Shown: positions 7,783-15,695 of the stretch, piece by piece | Numbering within the stretch: the stretch's first letter is position 1 | Layout: every line of letters begins with the position of its first letter | Source: CBDDCA01 sp965218205 | GTDB lineage: Bacteria > Spirochaetota > Spirochaetia > WTKD01 > G963693115 | Length of the DNA stretch: 64,000 nt | Direction of reading: 5' to 3' | NCBI GenBank assembly: GCA_965218205.1 | Contig: OZ244590.1 | Coordinates: 310,001-374,000 of the forward strand | The notes under the pieces: generated by a model | Seen by the model: the letters and a program-made list of their open reading frames with translations, nothing else | Databases searched by the model: none | Told to the model about the DNA's origin: nothing | Translations under genes and position numbers: made by a program

Positions 7783-8571
7783 ATGAAATTGTTTTTAGTA
7801 AAATTAAGCGGAAAAGTTATAGAAAGCCCTCTTCTCCCTCAGTTATTGCAAGAAATTAACGCATTTTGTACACACAATAGCTATAGATACATCATCATAC
7901 ACGGAGGAGGAACTTTATTGAGCGAATACAGTAAGAGCATAGGCATACAGCCAACATTTGATACAGAAGGACATAGAATAACAAGCCCTCCCGAAATGAT
8001 TGCTGCACAGCGTATACTAGCAGGACAAATACGCTGTCATCTTGTAGCAGAATGCCACAAAGCAGGAATAGCGGCCGTTGGAGTAAGTGCAAGCGATGGA
8101 CACATGGTAGAAGCAAAGCAATTATACAAAACAGGCAGATCAAATAGCAACCATACTGGAACAATATCCTCTTGTGACACTACCATGCTCACTGCCCTCT
8201 TAGATGCTCACTTTGTCCCTGTTGTCAACTCTGTAGCATGTAGTAAAGAGGGAACATTGCTCAATATCAATGCAGATGAACTTGCTGTAGCCATAGCATT
8301 AGCATACACTACACATACACTCTTGTTTCTCTCGGATACAGAAGGGATTGTACAAGAAGATGCAAACATACTACAAGAACTTAATACAAAAACAGGAACA
8401 TCACTTATTGAGTCAGGCACTATCCATTCTGGCATGCGAAAAAAAGTAACTATGGCATTACAAGTAGCACACAAACACAGCACACAAGTACTCATTAGCA
8501 ACTACACACAAAAAAACGATATTACTCGTATTGTAGAACATAAAAAAGGAACTCGTATTTATGACTCATAA
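7783..8571 (+). CDS. argB: Acetylglutamate kinase
   Basis: 262 residues from ATG 7783. An upstream in-frame extension to 7609 encodes a hydrophobic, unrelated stretch and is not part of the kinase. The amino-acid-kinase fold is clear: FLVKLSGKVI at the N-terminus (catalytic Lys), YIIIHGGGTLLSEY (phosphate loop), VPVVNSVACSKEGTLLNINADELA (acceptor and nucleotide sites) and LLFLSDTEGIV. It phosphorylates N-acetylglutamate in arginine synthesis. The stop overlaps the start of argD by 11 nt, so the two are translationally coupled. No other arg genes are in the window. TATAGT lies 9 nt before the ATG, giving a very short leader. Confidence 0.85.
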   Translation: MKLFLVKLSGKVIESPLLPQLLQEINAFCTHNSYRYIIIHGGGTLLSEYSKSIGIQPTFDTEGHRITSPPEMIAAQRILAGQIRCHLVAECHKAGIAAVGVSASDGHMVEAKQLYKTGRSNSNHTGTISSCDTTMLTALLDAHFVPVVNSVACSKEGTLLNINADELAVAIALAYTTHTLLFLSDTEGIVQEDANILQELNTKTGTSLIESGTIHSGMRKKVTMALQVAHKHSTQVLISNYTQKNDITRIVEHKKGTRIYDS

Positions 8572-9850
8572 CACTATACTTACTACATATCCACAACTCA
8601 CTCATAGCTATAATCCTCAGCTCATAATAGAAAGAGCAAAAGGAGATTATGTTTGGGACACACATGGAAACAAATACATTGACTTTACTGGAGGCATTGC
8701 AGTACATGCACTAGGACATAGCCATCCTGCAATTATTCGAAATATCACAAAACAAGCAAAAAAGGTGCTTCATCAATCTAATCTGTACACATACCCTGCA
8801 AGCATTGAGCTATGCAAACAACTTGTTGATACCGCAAACAATGAGTTTCATCATACTCACACCGTTTCTCGTGGAGACGCTACAGTGGAAAACTCCCATC
8901 ATGATACCACACATTTTGCAGCAAGCTTTTTATGTAACAGTGGTACCGAAGCAAACGAAGCCGCGCTAAAGTTTGCTCGACTGTACTTTTACCGCAACAA
9001 TATGAAACACAAAACGCATTTTGTAGCATTTAGAAATTCCTTTCACGGAAGAACTATGGGAGCATTATCAGTAACAGGACAAGAAAAATACCGCAGCCCC
9101 TTTGAGCCACTGCTCCCCCACTGCTCCATTGTCCCCTATAATGACTGTGCAAGTTTACAGCAAGCAGTTACAGATCATACTGCAGCAGTGATATTTGAGC
9201 CAATACAAGGAGAAGGAGGCTTAGAAGCTCTCACACAAGAAACCGCAACATGCTTACAAGCATTAGCAAAAAAATATTCATTCTTTATTATTGCCGATGA
9301 AGTACAAACTGGACTGTACCGTTGCGGAAACTTTTTCGCATCATCGCTTTTACCATTACAACCAGACATCATTACTCTTGCAAAAGCATTAGGAGGAGGA
9401 ACTGCAGGAGGAGCAGTCATTTATTCCCAAAAAATTCAGCATATACTACAAGCAGGAGATCATGGCACTACATTAGGAGGAAACCCTCTGACTGCCTCCT
9501 GTGGACTGACAGTGCTGTCGTTACTACAACAAAAACACATACAAAACAAACGATATATATCAGCACAATCCCTAGAAAAAAACATTACAATACTCTGTAA
9601 TACCTATACACATTTGCATCCCTTAGGAAAAGGACATTTACGCGGCATCCATTTTTCAGAAGCCAATACAAACAAGATTGCAATAAATACCACTATCACC
9701 TCAATAATTTCGGAATGTCAAAAAAGAGGACTCCTTATTTTACGTACTGGCACACATGGACTGAGACTAGCTCCGTCCTTCTTATGTAGTCCTCACACAA
9801 TACAAAAAGCATTTAGTATACTATCGCAATCAATAAAAAAATGGCTATAG
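8561..9850 (+). CDS. argD: Acetylornithine/succinyldiaminopimelate-type aminotransferase
   Basis: 429 residues of the class-III PLP aminotransferase family. GDYVWDTHGNKYIDFTGGIAVHALGHSHP opens the fold, SGTEANEAALKFAR and HGRTMGALSVTG bind the cofactor phosphate, IFEPIQGEGG and IIADEVQTGLYR give the conserved Asp, and ITLAKALGGG supplies the Schiff-base lysine (about K275). It converts acetylornithine and 2-oxoglutarate to acetylglutamate semialdehyde and glutamate (reverse direction in synthesis). A non-family insertion of about 20 residues (around 100-120, rich in His, Thr and Ser) precedes the cofactor loop. Its start lies inside argB, and it ends 10 nt from the convergent fucosyltransferase gene. 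Confidence 0.9.
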   Translation: MTHNTILTTYPQLTHSYNPQLIIERAKGDYVWDTHGNKYIDFTGGIAVHALGHSHPAIIRNITKQAKKVLHQSNLYTYPASIELCKQLVDTANNEFHHTHTVSRGDATVENSHHDTTHFAASFLCNSGTEANEAALKFARLYFYRNNMKHKTHFVAFRNSFHGRTMGALSVTGQEKYRSPFEPLLPHCSIVPYNDCASLQQAVTDHTAAVIFEPIQGEGGLEALTQETATCLQALAKKYSFFIIADEVQTGLYRCGNFFASSLLPLQPDIITLAKALGGGTAGGAVIYSQKIQHILQAGDHGTTLGGNPLTASCGLTVLSLLQQKHIQNKRYISAQSLEKNITILCNTYTHLHPLGKGHLRGIHFSEANTNKIAINTTITSIISECQKRGLLILRTGTHGLRLAPSFLCSPHTIQKAFSILSQSIKKWL

Positions 9851-9859
9851 ATACAATGC

Positions 9860-11026
9860 TCATTCAGTTTGTGTATATTGCTGTAATGAAACTGAGTGTC
9901 CTTTCCTATTATTGAGAATATCCCATTGAGTACCATACAATGCAGCAGATATAGCACTCTTTTCAAACCATGGAAAAGGAGCAACAATAATACTCTTTTT
10001 CTGTCCTTTATGTGTAGTTGCCTTCACAGAGAGACTCTTAGGCCTTAATCTCGCTCCCCACCAAGCAAAACTACTATTACTATGGATATAATGAGTACCG
10101 CTATTCATCAATATCATTTCATCTACTGCCAAAAAACTATTCGTATATACTGTTACTCCTTCTAACAGAGAAATATGCTTTTGATGTATATCAGTTTTGC
10201 TTGTAACCAAAACAAAGGAAACTCCTATATCAAAATGAGTAGCACACCACTTTGCATCATCAGTAAAGACAAGAAAGGTAGCTTTAGGATCCTTTGCTAA
10301 TACAACTTGTACCGCTTTTCTATAGTAATCAAGGGAACACTGAGGATATTGCGTCAATAAAAAATCGGTTCGTCTTACATGTATTATCGTTGCATGAGAA
10401 AAATCTACTGCATACCTTTGTTGCAACTCTTTTTCTGCATGTGCTAGCATCTCATTTTGCTGAGTATTCAACACACAAAAAGCATCCCTCTCTTTTACTG
10501 CACGATATAACCGCATATCTTGCCAATATCCTCGTACAAACAATGGTATAGTAGTATCTTTGTGTACAATATCGTTCAATAATAACCGCTGTTTTTCCGT
10601 TAAATAAGGCTGTATATTAGTATCATGAAAATACATACTATCCTGATACACAGCACTCTTTTCATCAAAAAATTGATATGTATCACAATCTTTCGCTTCA
10701 CGATAGGGGTATATCCTATTGATAATTCGTTCAAGTCTATTTAATGAACAAAGTACCCTTGATTGTAATAGTGCAAATAACTGTTTACGCTTTGTAATAT
10801 ACCGTACACTCCCTTTTGTCATATCAATGGAAGGAGGAATTAAGTGCATAATATCTGGACATCGTTGCACATCACGGTAGATACTTGTAACATCAAGGAC
10901 AAGGCTACGTCCGCTTAACTGAGATAATAAAACACCGAAATTATACTGAAATAGCTGATTTCCTACCCCACCTGCCAGCTCCATAACAATAGGAGCGAGT
11001 TTAGACTCAGTAGCATTATTCTTCAT
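9860..11026 (-). CDS. Family GT11 glycosyltransferase, alpha-1,2-fucosyltransferase-like
   Basis: 388 residues. GT11 motifs are visible: GGVGNQLFQYNFG near residues 19-31, IIHVRRTDFLL near 212-222 (the HxRRxD motif that binds the GDP-sugar), FLVFTDDAKWC, and HYIHSNSSFAWWGARL near the C-terminus. Members transfer L-fucose from GDP-fucose to galactose in O-antigen or capsule-like glycans, giving blood-group-H-like structures. It has no membrane span and is presumably cytoplasmic, acting on a lipid-linked glycan. It is the last gene of a minus-strand set with RidA and a CMP-sialate-type cytidylyltransferase. No GDP-fucose synthesis gene is in the window. Confidence 0.85.
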   Translation of the reverse strand: MKNNATESKLAPIVMELAGGVGNQLFQYNFGVLLSQLSGRSLVLDVTSIYRDVQRCPDIMHLIPPSIDMTKGSVRYITKRKQLFALLQSRVLCSLNRLERIINRIYPYREAKDCDTYQFFDEKSAVYQDSMYFHDTNIQPYLTEKQRLLLNDIVHKDTTIPLFVRGYWQDMRLYRAVKERDAFCVLNTQQNEMLAHAEKELQQRYAVDFSHATIIHVRRTDFLLTQYPQCSLDYYRKAVQVVLAKDPKATFLVFTDDAKWCATHFDIGVSFVLVTSKTDIHQKHISLLEGVTVYTNSFLAVDEMILMNSGTHYIHSNSSFAWWGARLRPKSLSVKATTHKGQKKSIIVAPFPWFEKSAISAALYGTQWDILNNRKGHSVSLQQYTQTE

Positions 11027-11058
11027 GGTGAGAATAGCGTATTCTATTGCTATAGTAT

Positions 11059-11433
11059 TTATTTTTCAGCAATAATTTCTATTTCTACCAGTACATCTTT
11101 TGGTAACCGCGCTACCTCGACACAGCTTCTCGCGGGATAAGGGTCAGTAAAATACCGTGCATACACTTCATTAAATACAGCGAAATCATTCATATCTTTT
11201 AGAAAACACACTGTCTTTCGCACATCTTGTAATGTCAAATTATAACTTCGTAGTAAAGCAATAATATTTTTTATCACCTGCTCGCACTGTTCTGCTGTAT
11301 TATTTCCAACTATATCACCTGTTTGAGGATCTAAGGGAATCTGTCCTGAACAAAATAATATATTACCACAAAGAATGGCACTTCTATAAGGGCCTACTGC
11401 TTTTGGTACTGTATTAAGATTATCATCACTCAT
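11059..11433 (-). CDS. ridA: RidA family reactive imine deaminase
   Basis: 124 residues covering the whole YjgF/YER057c/UK114 domain: VGPYRSAILCGNILFCSGQIPLDPQTGDIV, EQCEQVIKNIIALL and the C-terminal signature YPARSCVEVARLPKDVLVEIEIIA with the conserved Arg that binds the carboxylate and the Glu near the end. RidA hydrolyses reactive 2-aminoacrylate-type imines formed by PLP enzymes, as a cytoplasmic trimer. It lies between the cytidylyltransferase and fucosyltransferase genes (spacers 43 and 32 nt). TATACT (minus strand, 11446-11441) is exactly 7 nt before the ATG with no Shine-Dalgarno, so it probably has its own leaderless promoter. Confidence 0.93.
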   Translation of the reverse strand: MSDDNLNTVPKAVGPYRSAILCGNILFCSGQIPLDPQTGDIVGNNTAEQCEQVIKNIIALLRSYNLTLQDVRKTVCFLKDMNDFAVFNEVYARYFTDPYPARSCVEVARLPKDVLVEIEIIAEK

Positions 11434-11476
11434 AGTAACTAGTATAGTATATTTTTACTCTTACTGTAATATATAA

Positions 11477-12163
11477 TTATCGTTGTTGTTCATATAACAC
11501 TTTTGCTAGCTCAAAATCTATGTCATTATCTATATCAACCGAACGACTTTGAGGCATAACATATGCATAGCTATTTTGCTCAAAAGGATTATACTGCTCA
11601 TGATATGTATCTACTTTACACCAGAAAATAGCACCATGTATCTTATAATAACGTGGAAGTGATTGTCTTGGCATGTTATAATACTCTTGTGGAATAAAAT
11701 CTCTCATACTATAATCACTAGGAAGCTCCTGTACCCATGGTTTAGGATACGAAGATTCACATACACTTATAACAGTATCAGCTTTTTTATTCACTAACAA
11801 ATTATACGAATCAATAATATCCTTTGCATTACGAAGAGGAGAACTTACTTGTAGCACAGAAAAATACGTATAATGTTCATTATTATGAAAAAGATATTGC
11901 AATATTTCAGCACTCACCTTTGATGTAGGGACAGTATCCTGAGATAGCTCTACAGAACGCAGATAAGGAACGATAGCACCGTGTTGTATAGCAATGTTTG
12001 CATACTCCTGTGAATCAGTCGAGACAATAACTTTTTCAAATAACGCACTTTCTAGTGCTGCGTGTATGGTATGCACTATGAGAGGCTTTCCTCCTAACGG
12101 AAGAATATTTTTATCTTTTAAGGATTTCGATCCTTTTCGAGCAGGAATAATAGCAACATTCAT
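11477..12163 (-). CDS. Acylneuraminate-type cytidylyltransferase (CMP-nonulosonate synthetase)
   Basis: 228 residues. IIPARKGSKSLKDKNILPLGGKPLI is the CTP-binding signature of the CMP-NeuNAc/CMP-legionaminate/CMP-pseudaminate synthetase family; VIVSTDSQEYANIA and, near the C-terminus, SVDIDNDIDFELAK complete it (the last carries the conserved acidic motif). It activates a nine-carbon or related sugar acid with CTP for glycan assembly. Whether the substrate is sialic, legionaminic or pseudaminic acid cannot be told, and no nonulosonate synthase is present. TATACG lies 7 nt before the ATG, another possible leaderless start. It is the first gene of the glycan set and follows the two tRNA genes on the same strand. 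Confidence 0.87.
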   Translation of the reverse strand: MNVAIIPARKGSKSLKDKNILPLGGKPLIVHTIHAALESALFEKVIVSTDSQEYANIAIQHGAIVPYLRSVELSQDTVPTSKVSAEILQYLFHNNEHYTYFSVLQVSSPLRNAKDIIDSYNLLVNKKADTVISVCESSYPKPWVQELPSDYSMRDFIPQEYYNMPRQSLPRYYKIHGAIFWCKVDTYHEQYNPFEQNSYAYVMPQSRSVDIDNDIDFELAKVLYEQQR

Positions 12164-12240
12164 TTTCTCTCGTATATTCTGCGTAACAAAAATTTCCCCT
12201 CATTCGTGCAATCAAGCGTACAAAAAACAGCACAAGATAG

Positions 12241-12314
12241 CGTACCCAAGAGGATTTGAACCTCCGACCTTCAGATCCGCAATCTGATGCTCTATCCAGC
12301 TAAGCTATGGGTAC
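12241..12314 (-). tRNA. tRNA-Arg (anticodon GCG)
   Basis: A 74-nt cloverleaf on the minus strand. The acceptor stem is GTACCCA/TGGGTAC with discriminator G, the D-arm contains TAGCTTAGCTGG, the anticodon arm is TCAGA-TTGCGGA-TCTGA giving anticodon GCG, and the T-arm is GGAGG-TTCAAAT-CCTCT. The CCA end is not encoded. GCG would read CGC and CGU codons without inosine; most bacteria use an ACG arginine tRNA here. It lies 2 nt downstream of tRNA-Ser. Confidence 0.93.
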
Positions 12315-12316
12315 AA

Positions 12317-12405
12317 CGGAGAAGGTGGGATTCGAACCCACGGTACCCCGGTAAGGGTACAACTTCTTAGCAGGAAGCCCGATTCAACCGCTCTCGCACT
12401 TCTCC
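12317..12405 (-). tRNA. tRNA-Ser (anticodon GCT)
   Basis: An 89-nt class II tRNA on the minus strand. The acceptor stem is GGAGAAG/CTTCTCC with discriminator G, the anticodon stem-loop is GCTTC-CTGCTAA-GAAGT (anticodon GCT, for AGC/AGU), and it has a long paired variable arm (TACCC...GGGGTA) and a T-arm GTGGG-TTCGAAT-CCCAC. CCA is not encoded. It is first in a two-tRNA cluster with tRNA-Arg. Confidence 0.95.
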
Positions 12406-12462
12406 TATATACTTTTAGTATATACTGCTCTCTTAAATTACACAAGGGGCATATACGAGGAA

Positions 12463-13540
12463 TGGAAATTTTAATCAGAAGCCGAACAGTGTAAGAAAAA
12501 TAAAAAAACTCATAGGGTATATCCTAATAATAAGAAACAAAAAAAGGAAGGATACCCTATGAGCTATACTCATATATCATACCATGAACGCACAGAAATA
12601 GCACGCATGCTTAAGTGCAAAAAATCAAAACGTGAAATAGCACGATCCCTCAACAGATCGGTATCAACAATAGCAGACGAAATAAAACGCAATCGATTAA
12701 ATACAAAATACTATGATGCTGAATATGCTGACATGAAAGCACAAAAACGCAAAACATACCCACGCACTCGCCCTGTAACAGAGAATGAACACATACGAAC
12801 ACAAGTAGCACTCTCTCTCAAACAAGGCTTATCGCCTGATGCCATGAAAGGAAGAGCATTGCTTGAAAATGTCTCATTTGCAATAAGTGTCGAATCAATA
12901 TACCTACTCATAGCACGAAATGCAAAGGAAGGAGGAACACTGTATACCTCCCTTCCTTATAAGCGAAAAACACGCAAAATACACAGAATACCGCACAATA
13001 CAGGTACTTTTGAACAACAAAAGACACGAATCAATGAACGCCCTGCACACATAACTGCTCGTACTACCATAGGCCACTGTGAAACTGATTGTATTGTTGG
13101 CAAAGATAATAGCTCAGTCATACAAACTACTATTGAACGAAAAAGTCGTTTTTTATTTGCAAAGCAACTGCCTCGTGCCACCAAAGAACATACCAAACAA
13201 ACCCTCTGGGAAATAAAAAAACAGTATCCAGATAAAATACATTCGTTTACTACTGATAATGGCAGTGAATTTTCGTATCATACACTGGCATTTTTAGATA
13301 GCTCTGTACCAATGTATTTTACCTATCCTCATTGCCCATGGCAGAAAGGAAGCATTGAACATGCAAATAAATTACTGCGCAGATATATTAAAAAAGGAAC
13401 TGATATTTCTTGTATTTCTCCTGCACATCTTTGTGCGATTGTTGCTACAATCAATAATACCCCCAGAAAGATATTAGGATACAAAACCCCTTTTGAGGTA
13501 TTTTTTGGTACTTCTGTTCGGCTTCTAATTTGAATTTTCA
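12463..13540 (+). mobile_element. IS30-family insertion sequence, copy 2
   Basis: 1078 bp, same ends and same length as copy 1, with an intact transposase. The left flank ends GAA and the right flank begins ATT, so no 3-bp duplication is present and neither flank matches those of copies 1 or 3. The right flank is a copy of the dispersed repeat (GCGGATTCAAGGACTAAATG) that also borders copy 3. It lies between the tRNA pair and hsdS. Confidence 0.92.
12559..13533 (+). CDS. IS30-family transposase, copy 2
   Basis: 324 residues, intact, near-identical to the other two copies with the same helix-turn-helix and DDE residues. Differences include Arg-to-Thr at the PRARPVTE/PRTRPVTE site, Ile-to-Leu and Asp-to-Asn in the IYLLIARNAKEGG segment and HKIP-to-HRIP. 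The bases before the start are GGATACCC rather than GGAGACCC, which lengthens the start-codon hairpin to 12 bp and weakens the ribosome site, so this copy may be translated less. Confidence 0.93.
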   Translation: MSYTHISYHERTEIARMLKCKKSKREIARSLNRSVSTIADEIKRNRLNTKYYDAEYADMKAQKRKTYPRTRPVTENEHIRTQVALSLKQGLSPDAMKGRALLENVSFAISVESIYLLIARNAKEGGTLYTSLPYKRKTRKIHRIPHNTGTFEQQKTRINERPAHITARTTIGHCETDCIVGKDNSSVIQTTIERKSRFLFAKQLPRATKEHTKQTLWEIKKQYPDKIHSFTTDNGSEFSYHTLAFLDSSVPMYFTYPHCPWQKGSIEHANKLLRRYIKKGTDISCISPAHLCAIVATINNTPRKILGYKTPFEVFFGTSVRLLI

Positions 13541-13543
13541 ATT

Positions 13544-13580
13544 TTGCGGATTCAAGGACTAAATGCAACACGAAAGGATT
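13544..13580 (+). repeat. Dispersed repeat, copy A
   Basis: GCGGATTCAAGGACTAAATG followed by CAACACGAAAGG, beginning a few bases from the right end of IS30 copy 2. Related sequences occur at 15696-15745, 21997-22057 and 41911-41970. The two copies beside IS30 ends share GCGGATTCAAGGACTAAATG exactly. Confidence 0.6.
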
Positions 13581-13732
13581 TCACAAAATAGGACTCACAT
13601 AATGGCTATATTGCTATACTATATTAGATGAGTAAGCAAGACAAAAAATCAGTGCCTACTATTCAAGTACCCTCCATACGCTTCAAGCAGGACGATGGCT
13701 CTGATTTTCCTGATTGGGAAGAGAGAAGGCTA

Positions 13733-14075
13733 GGGGAGATTTGTAATATAACAACTGGGAAACTTGATGCAAACGCTATGGTAAAAAATGGAAAATATCG
13801 TTTTTTTACTTGTTCAAAAGATTTTTTTCAAACTGATACATATGAATTTGATACTGATGCGTTAATTATTTCAGGGAATGGAAATATTGGATATATTCAT
13901 CATTTCAATGGGAAATTTAATGCTTACCAAAGGACTTATGTTTTAGATGGTTTTACTGATTCCATTTATTACATCAAGTATTTTCTAAATAAACATTTAT
14001 ATGCAAGAATTTTAAGAGAGAAGATAGGAGGGGTAACTCCATATATTGTTATGTCAACCTTAACACGAATGAAAA
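13733..14075 (+). repeat. hsdS recognition-domain repeat, unit 1
   Basis: 343 bp that I find unchanged at 14276-14618, 543 bp (181 codons) downstream in the same gene. It covers the whole target-recognition domain up to the sequence preceding the conserved spacer. Identity by eye is complete, including third codon positions, so the duplication or conversion is recent. Confidence 0.85.
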
Positions 14076-14275
14076 TATTACTCCCTACCCTCCCCGAACA
14101 ACAAAAGATAGCCTCTTTTCTGGAGAGTGTAGACAAAAAGATACAGCTCCTTGAAAGAAAAGTAGTGCTGTTGCAGTCATACAAAAAAGGCGTCATGCAA
14201 AAACTCTTTTCACAGGAGCTACGCTTTAAGGACGAGCAAGGGAGCGAGTACCCCGACTGGCAAGAGAGGAGGCTG

Positions 14276-14618
14276 GGGGAGATTTGTAATATAACAACTG
14301 GGAAACTTGATGCAAACGCTATGGTAAAAAATGGAAAATATCGTTTTTTTACTTGTTCAAAAGATTTTTTTCAAACTGATACATATGAATTTGATACTGA
14401 TGCGTTAATTATTTCAGGGAATGGAAATATTGGATATATTCATCATTTCAATGGGAAATTTAATGCTTACCAAAGGACTTATGTTTTAGATGGTTTTACT
14501 GATTCCATTTATTACATCAAGTATTTTCTAAATAAACATTTATATGCAAGAATTTTAAGAGAGAAGATAGGAGGGGTAACTCCATATATTGTTATGTCAA
14601 CCTTAACACGAATGAAAA
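14276..14618 (+). repeat. hsdS recognition-domain repeat, unit 2
   Basis: Second copy of the 343-bp unit; its end is also the IS30 copy 3 insertion point. See unit 1 at 13733. Confidence 0.85.
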
Positions 14619-15695
14619 TGAAAATTCAAATTAGAAGCCGAACAGAAGTACCAAAAAAGACCTCAAAAGGGGTTTTGTATCCTAATATCTTTCTGGGGGT
14701 ATTATTGATTGTAGCAACAATCGCACAAAGATGTGCAGGAGAAATACAAGAAATATCAGTTCCTTTTTTAATATATCTGCGCAGTAATTTATTTGCATGT
14801 TCAATGCTTCCTTTCTGCCATGGGCAATGAGGATAGGTAAAATACATTGGTACAGAGCTATCTAAAAATGCCAGTGTATGATACGAAAATTCACTGCCAT
14901 TATCAGTAGTAAACGAATGTATTTTATCTGGATACTGCTTTTTTATTTCCCAGAGGGTTTGTTTGGTATGTTCTTTGGTGGCACGAGGCAGTTGCTTTGC
15001 AAATAAAAAACGACTTTTTCGTTCAATAGTAGTTTGTATGACTGAGCTATTATCTTTGCCAACAATACAATCAGTTTCGCAGTGGCCTATAGTAGTACGA
15101 GCAGTTATGTGTGCAGGGCGTTCATCGATTCGTGTCTTTTGTTGTTCAAAAGTACCTGTATTGTGCGGTATTTTGTGTATTTTGCGTGTTTTTCGCTTAT
15201 AAGGAAGGGAGGTATACAGTGTTCCTCCTTCCTTTGCATCTCGTGCTATGAGTAGGTATATTGATTCGACACTTATTGCAAATGAGACATTTTCAAGCAA
15301 TGCCCTTCCTTTCATGGCATCAGGCGATAAGCCTTGTTTGAGATAGAGTGCTACTTGTGTTCGTATGTGTTCATTCTCTGTTACAGGGCGAGTGCGTGGG
15401 TATGTTTTGCGTTTTTGTGCTTTCATGTCAGCATATTCAGCATCATAGTATTTTGTATTCAACCGATTGCGTGTTATTTCATCTGCTATTGTTGATACCG
15501 ATCTGTTGAGGGATCGTGCTATTCCACGTTTTGATTTTTTGCACTTAAGCATACGTGCTATTTCTGTGCGTTCATGGTATGATATATGAGTATAGCTCAT
15601 AGGGTCTCCTTAATTGTTTTTTTCTTATTATTAGGATATACCCTATGAGTTTTTTTATTTTTCTTACACTGTTCGGCTTCTGATTAGAATTTCCA
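14619..15695 (-). mobile_element. IS30-family insertion sequence, copy 3, inside hsdS
   Basis: 1077 bp in minus orientation with the same terminal repeats. In IS orientation its left flank ends ACC and its right flank begins TTT (hsdS side); copy 1 has TTT left and ACC right. The flanks therefore match crosswise. The internal leader between the promoter-side hairpin arm and the ribosome site differs slightly from copies 1 and 2, which accounts for the one-base-shorter length. Confidence 0.92.
14626..15600 (-). CDS. IS30-family transposase, copy 3
   Basis: 324 residues, intact. It differs from copy 1 in a few places (KSKRGI for KSKREI, DEITRN for DEIKRN, LYLKQG for LSLKQG, TRIDERP for TRINERP). 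The Lys-to-Thr and Glu-to-Gly changes lie in or near the DNA-binding helix-turn-helix and could affect activity. The DDE residues are retained. Confidence 0.93.
   Translation of the reverse strand: MSYTHISYHERTEIARMLKCKKSKRGIARSLNRSVSTIADEITRNRLNTKYYDAEYADMKAQKRKTYPRTRPVTENEHIRTQVALYLKQGLSPDAMKGRALLENVSFAISVESIYLLIARDAKEGGTLYTSLPYKRKTRKIHKIPHNTGTFEQQKTRIDERPAHITARTTIGHCETDCIVGKDNSSVIQTTIERKSRFLFAKQLPRATKEHTKQTLWEIKKQYPDKIHSFTTDNGSEFSYHTLAFLDSSVPMYFTYPHCPWQKGSIEHANKLLRRYIKKGTDISCISPAHLCAIVATINNTPRKILGYKTPFEVFFGTSVRLLI

Larger units (their letters stand above)
13628..14618 (+). pseudogene. hsdS: hsdS 5' part, type I restriction specificity subunit, cut by IS30
   Basis: 330 in-frame codons. An N-terminal piece, FPDWEERRLGEICNITTGKL, opens target-recognition domain 1, which ends at ILLPTLPEQQKIASFLESVDKK and a coiled-coil spacer; then YPDWQERRLGEICNITTGKL opens domain 2, which is broken at TLTRMK by IS30 copy 3. 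The missing C-terminus is the minus-strand scrap at 3772-3914. The two recognition domains appear identical (repeat 13733-14075 and 14276-14618). No hsdM or hsdR is in the window. TATACT lies 7 nt before the ATG without a Shine-Dalgarno, so a leaderless start is predicted. An apparent 400-codon frame continues into the IS and is an artefact. Confidence 0.88.

Noticed and set aside
14619..14830. C-terminal 70 residues of the 400-codon hsdS frame
   Set aside because: They are antisense to the IS30 transposase; the true HsdS continuation lies at 3914-3772.
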